Of a DNA stretch of 64,000 nt, positions 43,004 to 51,325 are shown piece after piece. The position numbers and the translations under genes were made by a program. The number at the start of each line of letters is the position of its first letter. The stretch's first letter is position 1. A model generated the notes under the pieces. The model did not search any database, had not been told where the DNA came from, and saw only the letters and a list, made by a program, of their open reading frames with translations. Source of the DNA: Flavicella sediminum (GTDB lineage Bacteria; Bacteroidota; Bacteroidia; Flavobacteriales; Flavobacteriaceae); NCBI RefSeq assembly GCF_006381105.1, contig NZ_VDET01000002.1:775546-839545 (forward strand), given 5' to 3'.

Positions 43004-43993
43004 ATGAAAATAGCTGTAGTTGGTGCTACTGGAATGGTAGGAACTGTAATGTTAAAAGTATTGGCAGAAAGAAATTTTCCTGTAACAGAATTGATTCCTG
43101 TTGCATCTGCTAAATCGGCGGGTAAAAAATTAGCTTTTAAAGGAAAAGACTATACAGTTGTTACTTTAGAAGATGCTGTTGCTATGAATGCAGATATTGC
43201 TTTATTTTCTGCTGGTGGAGATACATCTTTAGAATGGGCGCCAAAATTTGCTGCAGCGGGAACTACCGTTGTAGACAATTCATCTGCATGGAGAATGGAT
43301 CCTACTAAAAAATTAGTAGTCCCTGAAATTAACGGTGATGTTTTAACAAAAGAAGATAAAATTATAGCAAACCCAAACTGTTCTACAATTCAATTAGTTA
43401 TGGCTTTGGCTCCTTTACATGCTAAATACCAAATGAGACGTTTAATTATTTCTACTTACCAATCTGTTTCTGGTACAGGAGTAAAAGCGGTTCAACAATT
43501 AGAAAACGAAACAAAAGGGATCAAAGGTGAAATGGCTTACCCTTATCCAATTAACAGAAATGCGATTCCTCATTGTGATGTATTCATGGAAAATGGATAC
43601 ACTAAAGAAGAAATGAAATTGGTTAAAGAACCTAAGAAAATTTTACGTGATGATTCATTTGCTGTAACAGCAACTGCGGTTCGTATTCCTACCGCTGGTG
43701 GGCATTCAGAATCTGTAAACGTAGAGTTTGTAAACGATTTTGATTTAGCAGACGTTCGTCAATTGTTACACGATTTCCCAGGAGTTGTTGTACAAGACAA
43801 TTTAGATACAAATACGTATCCTATGCCAGCATATGCTCATGATAAGGATGAAGTTTTTGTAGGTCGTATCCGTAGAGATGAATCTTTACCAAATACATTA
43901 AATATGTGGATTGTTGCTGACAACTTAAGAAAAGGTGCTGCGACTAATACCGTTCAAATTGCTGAATATTTAGTAGCAAACGACTTGGTGTAA
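43004..43993 (+). CDS. asd: Aspartate-semialdehyde dehydrogenase
   Basis: A 329-residue protein with the NADP-binding VGATGMVGTVML, catalytic Cys in ANPNCSTIQLV, the SVSGTGVKAV segment and VRIPTAGGHSESVNVEF. It reduces aspartyl phosphate to aspartate semialdehyde, leading to lysine/diaminopimelate, threonine and methionine. The promoter region has TAATCTTTG (42963-42971), one base longer than TAnnTTTG, 32 nt before the ATG. Followed by a strong terminator. Confidence 0.97.
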   Translation: MKIAVVGATGMVGTVMLKVLAERNFPVTELIPVASAKSAGKKLAFKGKDYTVVTLEDAVAMNADIALFSAGGDTSLEWAPKFAAAGTTVVDNSSAWRMDPTKKLVVPEINGDVLTKEDKIIANPNCSTIQLVMALAPLHAKYQMRRLIISTYQSVSGTGVKAVQQLENETKGIKGEMAYPYPINRNAIPHCDVFMENGYTKEEMKLVKEPKKILRDDSFAVTATAVRIPTAGGHSESVNVEFVNDFDLADVRQLLHDFPGVVVQDNLDTNTYPMPAYAHDKDEVFVGRIRRDESLPNTLNMWIVADNLRKGAATNTVQIAEYLVANDLV

Positions 43994-44020
43994 AACTCCG
44001 AACATGTTATAGATGATCTT

Positions 44021-44058
44021 AAAATCCCTATTGAATATTTTCAATAGGGATTTTTTTT
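44021..44058 (+). terminator. Rho-independent terminator of asd
   Basis: AAAATCCCTATTGAA and TTCAATAGGGATTTT form a stem with a short loop and a run of eight T, about 27 nt past the asd stop. Confidence 0.92.
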
Positions 44059-44086
44059 AAGAAAATATTTCAAAACCAATAAAAAA

Positions 44087-44251
44087 ACTAGAGATACATC
44101 CATAAGACTTAGTACTACGGATACAATTTCAGAAAACCAAAAAATCAATATTTCTAATCTAAACCCAGGAATATACTTGATTCGTATAACTTCAAACAAT
44201 AAATCTTTTACACAAAAGGTTGTGATTCAACAATTCTTAATGAATCTCTAA
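44087..44251 (+). pseudogene. Orphan T9SS C-terminal (Por secretion) domain fragment
   Basis: A frame open from 44048 to the TAA at 44249-44251 reads as a type IX secretion tail: ISNLNPGIYLIRITSNNKSF then TQKVVIQ. This is the typical end of secreted Bacteroidetes proteins. No start codon, signal peptide or upstream domain is present, and the frame begins right against the asd terminator, so it is the last 55-65 codons of a lost gene. The gap 43994-44368 otherwise holds only the asd terminator and leader of the next gene. Confidence 0.7.
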
Positions 44252-44368
44252 GAAATCCCTCTTCACAAAAGAGAAGAGGAATTTCTTGTTTTATTCAAAA
44301 AATAAAAACTCCTTAAAATTTAAAAATTAAAAGTGCTATCCAAATATATCGTATTTTCAGTGTTGCTA

Positions 44369-45499
44369 ATGAAAACACATCAAATGCTGAATACACTTAA
44401 ATCTCTTCTAATAATTGGCGCATTACTCCTTTTTAACGCTTGCCATTCTTTAAAAAAAACAGCAAACAACAACACAAAACGTAACGGTCCTTATAAAACA
44501 TACCATACCAATGGACTTGTAAATTCTAAACACACCTATAAAAATGGTGAAATTATTGATGCTGTCTATTATTATGAAACTGGTGAATTAAAAACTGACT
44601 ATAGTTATAGCAAAGGCAAACGCCACGGAAAAGCATACAGGTATTTCGAGACTGGCGAAAAAAAACAAGACATCCTTTATAAAAATGGAGAACGTGACGG
44701 AATTACAAGTCAATACTATAAAAATGGAAAAATAGAATTTAATTGGCACTATCGAAAAGGCAAAATAGTTTTTTCTAATGGTTTTTATGAAACCGGTGAA
44801 AAAAAATATCAGTACGCCTACAAAAATGGATTGCGCGAAGGAAAAGGCGAAAAATATTTTAAAGATGGTACTCTAGCATTTAGCTGGCAGTATGAAAAAG
44901 GCTTGTTAATCGATTGTATTAAATACCATGATACTGGCGAAAAAAAGCAAGAGTTCCAATACAAAAACGGGAAGCTACATGGCCAATCCTTGCAGTACTA
45001 TAAAATAGGACTTGTAGAAACGATATGGGAATTTTACGAAGGCAAAACCATAAATTCAACTAGTTATTACAAAACGGGAACAAAGAAAAAAATAAGAAGT
45101 TACAAAAATGGTAAAATGGATGGCAAAACCGTACAGTATTACCCGGATGGAAAATTAGAAATTGTTTGGATTTATGACCAAGGACAACTTTTAGATATGG
45201 ATGGTTATTACAAAAATAAGCAAAAAAAATACGAGCATTTCTACAAAAACGGAAAACGACATGGCATTTCCTATTCCTATTATCCCAATGGAAATTTGTT
45301 ATCGGAGATAGATTTTACCTTAGGAAAACCCTTAACACAGAACAACTATTATCTTTCGGGCAACATAAAACAAATTCACCAATATAAAAACGGAATAAAA
45401 AATAAAACCACTAAACAATACGATGAAAATGGAAAACTACTGTCGTTGAGCATATACGAAGATGGCAAACTGATAAAAAAAACCAATTATCCACATTAG
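44369..45499 (+). CDS. YwqK/MORN-like repeat lipoprotein
   Basis: A lipoprotein (LLLFNAC lipobox) of 376 residues from the ATG at 44369; starts at 44333 (GTG) or 44384 (ATG) are also possible, the last giving the cleanest signal peptide. The body is made of about seven copies of a 47-residue unit, each with two MORN-like halves: Y-x-TGEKK....YKNG...G....YY.. then G....W.Y..G. Last copies diverge. Proteins of this kind (toxin-antitoxin system YwqK antitoxin family in annotation) have no known enzymatic role; the repeats form extended beta-hairpins. Surface or periplasmic. Plus-strand single gene, convergent with the PUL. Confidence 0.85.
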   Translation: MKTHQMLNTLKSLLIIGALLLFNACHSLKKTANNNTKRNGPYKTYHTNGLVNSKHTYKNGEIIDAVYYYETGELKTDYSYSKGKRHGKAYRYFETGEKKQDILYKNGERDGITSQYYKNGKIEFNWHYRKGKIVFSNGFYETGEKKYQYAYKNGLREGKGEKYFKDGTLAFSWQYEKGLLIDCIKYHDTGEKKQEFQYKNGKLHGQSLQYYKIGLVETIWEFYEGKTINSTSYYKTGTKKKIRSYKNGKMDGKTVQYYPDGKLEIVWIYDQGQLLDMDGYYKNKQKKYEHFYKNGKRHGISYSYYPNGNLLSEIDFTLGKPLTQNNYYLSGNIKQIHQYKNGIKNKTTKQYDENGKLLSLSIYEDGKLIKKTNYPH

Positions 45500-45525
45500 T
45501 ATATTTTAAATATTTTTAAAATTAT

Positions 45526-46218
45526 TTATTCAACAATGAAATCCCATACCTGACCAATACTTGCCGCCTCATGATTGTCTTTCACCACAACCTTCCAATA
45601 ATAAGTTCCTGCACTCATAGAAGCCGTCGTATACGTCTTTGAAGTACCATCACTTAATACTTTTGTTGTTGGCGGGTTTTGCGTTCCTAAGTACACATCG
45701 TATGTTAAAACATCATCTGCATCTGGATCATTTGCATTCCATTGTAAAGTTGCCGAATTTCCTGTAATCGTTGATTCCAATGCTGGACTTATTAATTCTG
45801 CTGCATAAGGCAAATGATTTTCTTCAGCATAGCCTTCGGTATAAAATTGAAAAACAGAAGAAAATTCACTTTCTCCATCCGTATCATCTTTAGCTTTCAT
45901 TCTCCAAAAATAAGTCGTTGCTCTCTCTAAACTCGCTGTTACAGTAGTTGTTGTAAGACTCATATAATTTGCTACTTTATTGCTAAACTGATTGTCTGTA
46001 GCAATTTCCAAAACATATTTTACAGGATCCCCGTCACTATCTACAGAAGGTTCCCATTCAAAAACAACCTCACTAACGGCACACAAATAATTATTTGTTG
46101 GCAAGGTTAATTCAGGCACTGTAGGCTTACTATTATCAGCTGGTCCATCACCACCTCCACAAGAAACAACAGCCATACTCAATACACTTATCGCAATAAT
46201 TTTATGAATTATTTTCAT
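45526..46218 (-). CDS. FN3-domain lipoprotein of the galactan PUL
   Basis: A 230-residue lipoprotein (lipobox AVVSC, Cys20). Two fibronectin type III-like domains occupy about 33-130 (VVFEWEPSVDSDGDPVKYVLEIA, TTYFWRMKAKDDTDGES) and 135-230 (ATLQWNANDPDADDVLTYDVYLG, GTYYWKVVVKDNH). It is only 3 nt downstream of the GH42-like gene, so same operon. Likely a surface-attached accessory (glycan-binding or spacer) protein; no catalytic motif. Confidence 0.8.
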   Translation of the reverse strand: MKIIHKIIAISVLSMAVVSCGGGDGPADNSKPTVPELTLPTNNYLCAVSEVVFEWEPSVDSDGDPVKYVLEIATDNQFSNKVANYMSLTTTTVTASLERATTYFWRMKAKDDTDGESEFSSVFQFYTEGYAEENHLPYAAELISPALESTITGNSATLQWNANDPDADDVLTYDVYLGTQNPPTTKVLSDGTSKTYTTASMSAGTYYWKVVVKDNHEAASIGQVWDFIVE

Positions 46219-46221
46219 CTT

Positions 46222-49200
46222 TTATTTTTTTAGAATCTTAATTATTTCCGGTCTTTCCAAACCTAAACGTACACTATAAACTCCTGAAGCTAAATTTGTA
46301 AAATCGACTTCAATCTTCCCATTTTCTACTTTATAATTTCCAGTAAATATCAACTTAGAAAGACTGTTGTAAATAGCCACAGATAGTATTTTTTTCATGG
46401 TTGAAACTTGAACTACTGCTGTATTATTTATCGGGTTTGGATACACAGTACTCTTTTGATCTATTTTTGTTGAAAAAACACCTTCACAATCCTTTCCTGT
46501 TTTTAGCTCAAAAGTATCTCCATTCAAAGCATCCACAGAAAAAACAGGAGCAACTGTTGTTAAAACAGACAAACCATTTTTATAAACGGTATAAGGCGCA
46601 GTACCTTCTTTTACCTCTATCTCTAGCTGATTGTATTTTATGTTGGTTTTTGCTTCAAGAGTACTTCCTGATGCAATGTTTAATTGATAGCATTGTTTTT
46701 CAGTCGTACCCAAGTTTGTAACACACAAACTGTACGACCCCACAGTTAAGTTTTGAAGACTCGTATTCTGTACAAATTCGATCTCTTTTTCTCCTAGTAC
46801 AGCTTTGTAATTTCCATCTAAACCTGCTTCAATTTCAATACTCCCATTATTTTTACCTACACAAGTTTCACCCGTAACTTTTATGTTGTAATGACTACCC
46901 GTTATTTCCTTTTTTGAGACCTCCAAAAACAACACCTCTTCTGGTTCCAATTCTAAGACACTTTGTGTACTCGTTTTTCCGTTTAACAGATGTAAAACTT
47001 CTATAGATCCATTATGACCTTTAAAGCCTAAATCTAGGGTCGCTTTTGTTTTCCCAATATTTACTATACTAATCACATTTCGACCATCACTTGTTGTAAA
47101 AGAACGCCAAGTACAGCCTTTATGACCTCCAGTATTTGTTTCTGACAAGGTTAGCTCAGGAAACCTATTATTTGTTTCCATTAAGGCAAGTGCTTTCGTT
47201 TTTATAGCTTCAAAAGAACTCACCGTTTGCAAAGTCCCACTATTTTGTTGCAAACTTTTGGAATGGTTTCTTCCGTACTCATCTTTGGTCAAACTTAAGG
47301 CATCTTTTATTATGACACCGCCTTTATCTAAATAAGACTGTAAGGCATCTAATTCATCAACAGTAACAAATTCTGTGTCATAAATTAAAATAACATCCCA
47401 ATCTGAATTGTCCTGTTCTTTGATAATATCTTCCGTAGCGAATCCAATCGACAAACCTTCAAAAAACAAAGATTCGTACAACTTAAATTCACTGTCCATA
47501 TGGTCAGTTTTATTTATAGCAGAAGTTTTCGAATCAAAAATTCGAATAGACTTTCTTAGGTTTTGCAATTGCGTAATTTCTTCTGCATAAGAATTCAAAT
47601 CCATTAATGTTGCCGTAACCTCATTAATTACTCTTGGCTGCTGGTTGTTAGAGCCGGCATAACCATTTCCAGAATTATTTCGAATAGAACCATCATCTCT
47701 TCTAGCCCAAAACCAAGTTTGCACGGCATTTAAACCATGAATATATCCCAACCAATAGGTCATTCTAGCATAAGATGGTTTTTGATACAAATCTCTTGAT
47801 CTCCCTGTCGATAAAAAATGACCTTCCGAATTGTAATTGATTTTATTTGGACTTACAGATTTTACAAAATCATAAGACATACACAATTCTCTCCACTCAA
47901 AATTGTAATGCGATTCCCATTCTTGAGTACCACCCCACATATAGTTATTGTGGCAGCCGGCATCGTTTCCAATAATATCACTTTGCCTAGTCAAGGTTTC
48001 AAAATCAATTCCATGATCACGCCCATCATTACTCCATAAATTTGGCATGATTTTAATATGTGTCTTTGCGTTCGGGTCGTATTTTTTTACCTCACTCTGC
48101 AAAAAAGCAAACCATTCCGAAACTCTGAAAAAATTAAATTGCTGCCAATCGTACCACATAGGGGTGCCTTTCAAATTTCTTTCAATAGGAATGTCAATTG
48201 TAACCGCATCAAAAGAAGCAAAACCAGTCCCCCACAAAGTATTTAAATCGGAAATACTAGCATGTTTTGTTTGCAACCAAGTTCTAAATTTCACCTTAGA
48301 ATATTCAGATACAGGTCCACTTGCCCAAACATCTTTATCACCATCTTTTGTAGTAAAAAAATGAGGCTCATTGGTTAACATATACCCCAACTTTACATAA
48401 TTTTTCCCTACCATTTTAGGAACCGTACCACTCAATAAATGTCCCATCATTTCACGAGCTCCAGGATTGTCTATATCATAAGATGTATAGGTATCTTCTC
48501 GCATTTTAAAACCAGGTCCATACTTTGTTTCTGCCCAATTCGGTGGACTTTTATGATTCACAAACATACTTCCAAAAGTTCCTGTCGCTTTGGAATTTAA
48601 ATCGTTTATTACCGATGATTTGATTGTTCCATTTTCATCTGAAACATGTGAAGGTGCAAGAAAAAAACCATCTCTTTGACCAAAATATTCGTTCAATTCT
48701 GGAGTATATGGTTTCCATGTATAGTCTTCTAAAAAAACAGGCTTTCCTTCGCTCTTTAATTGATTTCCTTCGATGCTAATTTTTGTCCAATCTATTCGAG
48801 GAATTTTCTTTCTTACAATTTCTCCGGATTTTATTTTTTTAGCCGTTGAAATCGCCTCATCTAACATCAAGATGATTTCTGAACGTTCAAAATCTGGTAA
48901 ATTTTGAGCCATTTCTGAAGCGTTTGCTTTATAACGACTTACCATAGAAAAATAGTCGGTATTTTCTGAAATATTTGCCTGATCCCAATTGGCATATTTT
49001 AAATATACCTCAGCAACCCGAATGCTCATTTTTTCTTTGACAAGATCAAAACCTAAAGCTTCTGTTTCTTCAATCAGTTCCTCTAGCTCAGTAATTTTTG
49101 CCAAAGCTGTCGTTTCTAACTGAGCAGAAACAGGATATAACACTACAAGGAATAAAAAAAACGTAGTGCTGAAATGCTTTTTAAGCAAACTGAATGTTGT

Positions 49201-49245
49201 TTTATATTTCAAATGGGAAAATCTCAGATTCGACATGTGCTTCAT
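46222..49245 (-). CDS. GH42-like beta-galactosidase with T9SS C-terminal domain
   Basis: A 1007-residue secreted protein. Start is uncertain: the ATG at 49245 overlaps the sulfatase gene by 44 nt, ATG at 49236 also does, and a TTG at 49188 gives a shorter signal peptide just after the sulfatase stop. The signal peptide ends PVSAQ (about residue 42). The (beta/alpha)8 region (about 165-560) has the acid/base Glu293 in YMLTNEPHFF and candidate nucleophile Glu474 in YNSEGHFLSTG. Residues about 610-740 look like the GH42 glutamine-amidotransferase-like domain (DVILIYDTEFVTVDELDALQ). The C-terminus has a Por secretion tail (VYPNPINNTAVV, NLASGVYSVRL). It would cleave beta-galactosidic bonds outside the cell; distant relation to GH167 is also possible. 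Confidence 0.82.
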   Translation of the reverse strand: MKHMSNLRFSHLKYKTTFSLLKKHFSTTFFLFLVVLYPVSAQLETTALAKITELEELIEETEALGFDLVKEKMSIRVAEVYLKYANWDQANISENTDYFSMVSRYKANASEMAQNLPDFERSEIILMLDEAISTAKKIKSGEIVRKKIPRIDWTKISIEGNQLKSEGKPVFLEDYTWKPYTPELNEYFGQRDGFFLAPSHVSDENGTIKSSVINDLNSKATGTFGSMFVNHKSPPNWAETKYGPGFKMREDTYTSYDIDNPGAREMMGHLLSGTVPKMVGKNYVKLGYMLTNEPHFFTTKDGDKDVWASGPVSEYSKVKFRTWLQTKHASISDLNTLWGTGFASFDAVTIDIPIERNLKGTPMWYDWQQFNFFRVSEWFAFLQSEVKKYDPNAKTHIKIMPNLWSNDGRDHGIDFETLTRQSDIIGNDAGCHNNYMWGGTQEWESHYNFEWRELCMSYDFVKSVSPNKINYNSEGHFLSTGRSRDLYQKPSYARMTYWLGYIHGLNAVQTWFWARRDDGSIRNNSGNGYAGSNNQQPRVINEVTATLMDLNSYAEEITQLQNLRKSIRIFDSKTSAINKTDHMDSEFKLYESLFFEGLSIGFATEDIIKEQDNSDWDVILIYDTEFVTVDELDALQSYLDKGGVIIKDALSLTKDEYGRNHSKSLQQNSGTLQTVSSFEAIKTKALALMETNNRFPELTLSETNTGGHKGCTWRSFTTSDGRNVISIVNIGKTKATLDLGFKGHNGSIEVLHLLNGKTSTQSVLELEPEEVLFLEVSKKEITGSHYNIKVTGETCVGKNNGSIEIEAGLDGNYKAVLGEKEIEFVQNTSLQNLTVGSYSLCVTNLGTTEKQCYQLNIASGSTLEAKTNIKYNQLEIEVKEGTAPYTVYKNGLSVLTTVAPVFSVDALNGDTFELKTGKDCEGVFSTKIDQKSTVYPNPINNTAVVQVSTMKKILSVAIYNSLSKLIFTGNYKVENGKIEVDFTNLASGVYSVRLGLERPEIIKILKK

Positions 49246-50647
49246 TTATAATTTTTTTCATTTCTAAAACTACCTCCAGATTTTCTTTGGCAATATTTGT
49301 TGTTTCAAATGGGTCTTCATCTAAGTTGAACAATTCAAAACTTGCCTTTTTTTCATTTTCAATATTGTACGCCACAGCTTTCCATTTTCCTTTTCTTGCT
49401 GCTTGTCTGCCACCTCTACCATGAAATTCCCAATACAAATATTCATGTTGCACTTGCGTTTCTTTTCCTAACAAAGTTGGTAATAATGAAATTCCATCGC
49501 TTTCTTTAGAATTAGGAACACCTGCTAAATCGGCTAGAGTTGGCATGATATCCCAAAATGCAGAAATATGATTAGAAGTTGCTCCTGCTTTAATTTTACC
49601 CGGCCAAACAGCCACAAAGGGAGAACGAATTCCTCCTTCATACAAATCTCTTTTTATTCCTTTTAAGCCTCCTGTTGAATTAAAAAACTCAGGATCTGCA
49701 CCACCTTCAGCATGAGGGCCGTTATCACTTGCGAACATAATAATCGTATTATCTGCGATTCCTAACTCATTTACTTTGGCTACAATTTGTCCTACATAAG
49801 TGTCTAATCGATCTACCATAGCAGCAAAAGCAGCATGTGGTGTTGGTTGCGGACAATAATGTTTAGGTACCAAATTTGGTCCGTAATCAGACGTATAATT
49901 ATCTGAATCAACCGTATGTGGCGTTTCAGGAAACTTGCCTTTGTATTTTTCGAAAATAGGATCTTCGGGAGCTAACATTTCTGCATGTGGCAAAATAATA
50001 GGTACGTAGGCAAAAAATTGTTTGTCCTTATTCATTTCTAAAAATTCTAAGGTTTTTTTCTGAATCAAATCGGGAGCATAAACTACTTTATGTGCCCAAT
50101 CATTTCCTTCTAATATGATTTTTTCTTTGTTATGCCAAACATGGGTAGGATAATATCTATGTGACATACGTTGGCAATTGTACCCAAAAAACTCATCAAA
50201 GCCTTGATTGGTAGGATCTCCTTCTGTATCAATAAAACCTAGTCCCCATTTTCCAAAAGCTCCGGTTACATAGCCTGCTTTTTTCAAAACTTTAGGAATT
50301 GTAATTGCAGACCCCTTTATTGGTTGTTGCCCTTCAACGTCTAATTCTTTATTTCCTCTAATTGGGGTATGACCTGTATGTTGCCCCGTCATTAAAGAAG
50401 AACGTGAAGGAGCGCAAACAGAAGTCCCACTATAATGCTGGGAAAACTTCATTCCATTGGCCACCATTTTATCAATATTTGGTGTCGAAAATTTTTGTTG
50501 TCCGTAGCTACTTAAATCGCCATAACCTAAATCATCTGCCAAGATGTAGATAATGTTTGGTTTTTTATTTTCTTCTTTGTGTTCCTTTTTAGGAGCACAT
50601 GAACTGGCTATTAAGCCACACAATACTAATATTTGTAAACCTTTCAT
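49202..50647 (-). CDS. Type I sulfatase, S1 family (arylsulfatase A-like), lipoprotein
   Basis: A 481-residue sulfatase with a lipobox (IASSC, Cys17). IIYILADDLGYGDLSSYGQ binds the metal, SVCAPSRSSLMTG has the classical C-x-P-x-R motif with formylglycine precursor Cys78, and FASDNGPHAEGGADPEFFN is the second metal region; the end carries the typical LFNLDEDPFETTNIA. It is the first gene of the sulfatase-GH42-FN3 unit and likely desulfates galactan oligosaccharides near the outer membrane. Subfamily (for example S1_19 or S1_16) cannot be fixed by eye. Confidence 0.9.
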   Translation of the reverse strand: MKGLQILVLCGLIASSCAPKKEHKEENKKPNIIYILADDLGYGDLSSYGQQKFSTPNIDKMVANGMKFSQHYSGTSVCAPSRSSLMTGQHTGHTPIRGNKELDVEGQQPIKGSAITIPKVLKKAGYVTGAFGKWGLGFIDTEGDPTNQGFDEFFGYNCQRMSHRYYPTHVWHNKEKIILEGNDWAHKVVYAPDLIQKKTLEFLEMNKDKQFFAYVPIILPHAEMLAPEDPIFEKYKGKFPETPHTVDSDNYTSDYGPNLVPKHYCPQPTPHAAFAAMVDRLDTYVGQIVAKVNELGIADNTIIMFASDNGPHAEGGADPEFFNSTGGLKGIKRDLYEGGIRSPFVAVWPGKIKAGATSNHISAFWDIMPTLADLAGVPNSKESDGISLLPTLLGKETQVQHEYLYWEFHGRGGRQAARKGKWKAVAYNIENEKKASFELFNLDEDPFETTNIAKENLEVVLEMKKIINEAHVESEIFPFEI

Positions 50648-50742
50648 AATTCATTTATTTTTTGTCGAAATAACAACCCTACAAAAATTGGATTTTATTA
50701 GAAGAATACGGTTCCTATAAGTCCATAAATTGTACATCTGGG

Positions 50743-50779
50743 TAAAAAAAAAGCTGTTTAAATGAATAAACAGCTTTTA
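50743..50779 (-). terminator. Rho-independent terminator of the susCD operon
   Basis: AAAAGCTGTTTA and TAAACAGCTTTT-type arms on the minus strand form a stem with a short loop, followed by T9, about 20 nt past the last gene of the SusC/D operon. Confidence 0.88.
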
Positions 50780-50796
50780 TATTAAATAAGGTTGAT

Positions 50797-51252
50797 TTAG
50801 TTATAGCGCTGCTCTTTGGCAATTGCTATGGTATAAACCTGAACGGTATTTGTACCATCACCATTGTCTTTAGTCGTTGTTAAGGTACCTGTACCTAAAA
50901 CCACATCTGCAGCTATCTCATAACGAATCGTTTCTATTAGATCTGGACCCGATTCTTGCTCTACCACAATATTCTTATCAAATGACAGATCATAATTGGT
51001 AGCATCGCTAAGATCTGAAAAGTTTGTAGTTTCAAAACTCAAAAGACGTGGCAATGCATCAATATACTCTACCATCAACGCCTCATCTCTATAAACAGAA
51101 ATTGAAATAGGCATATCGCCAGCTCCGTCAATATTTGTTAGTGCATAAATTGGTACTAATTCAAGTTCTGGAAATGATTTCTCATTACTCTCACAACTAG
51201 CCAATGAAATGATCACAGCTAAAATGCTTATATATTTTATAAATTTTTTCAT
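50797..51252 (-). CDS. Small PUL lipoprotein (SusE-position)
   Basis: A 151-residue lipoprotein from the ATG at 51252 (MKKFIKYIS, lipobox SLASC); an upstream in-frame ATG at 51273 would add seven residues with no gain. The body is beta-rich (IDGAGDMPISISVYRDEALMV, IRYEIAADVVLGTGTL). I recognise no named family with certainty; its place as the last gene of a SusC-SusD-lipoprotein operon suggests a glycan-binding surface protein of the SusE/F type. An intercistronic hairpin (51272-51312) lies before it. Confidence 0.7.
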   Translation of the reverse strand: MKKFIKYISILAVIISLASCESNEKSFPELELVPIYALTNIDGAGDMPISISVYRDEALMVEYIDALPRLLSFETTNFSDLSDATNYDLSFDKNIVVEQESGPDLIETIRYEIAADVVLGTGTLTTTKDNGDGTNTVQVYTIAIAKEQRYN

Positions 51253-51271
51253 TTTTAAAATTGTTTTAGAC

Positions 51272-51312
51272 ATATAAACACTTCTTTTATTGTCAAAAAA
51301 AAGTGTTTATAT
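51272..51312 (-). repeat. Intercistronic hairpin in the susCD operon
   Basis: A perfect 12-bp inverted repeat (ATATAAACACTT at 51272-51283 and AAGTGTTTATAT at 51301-51312) with a 17-nt loop lies between two lipoprotein genes. It has no T-run on the minus strand, so it is more likely an mRNA stability/processing hairpin than a terminator. Confidence 0.55.
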
Positions 51313-51325
51313 ATACCTGTTATAT

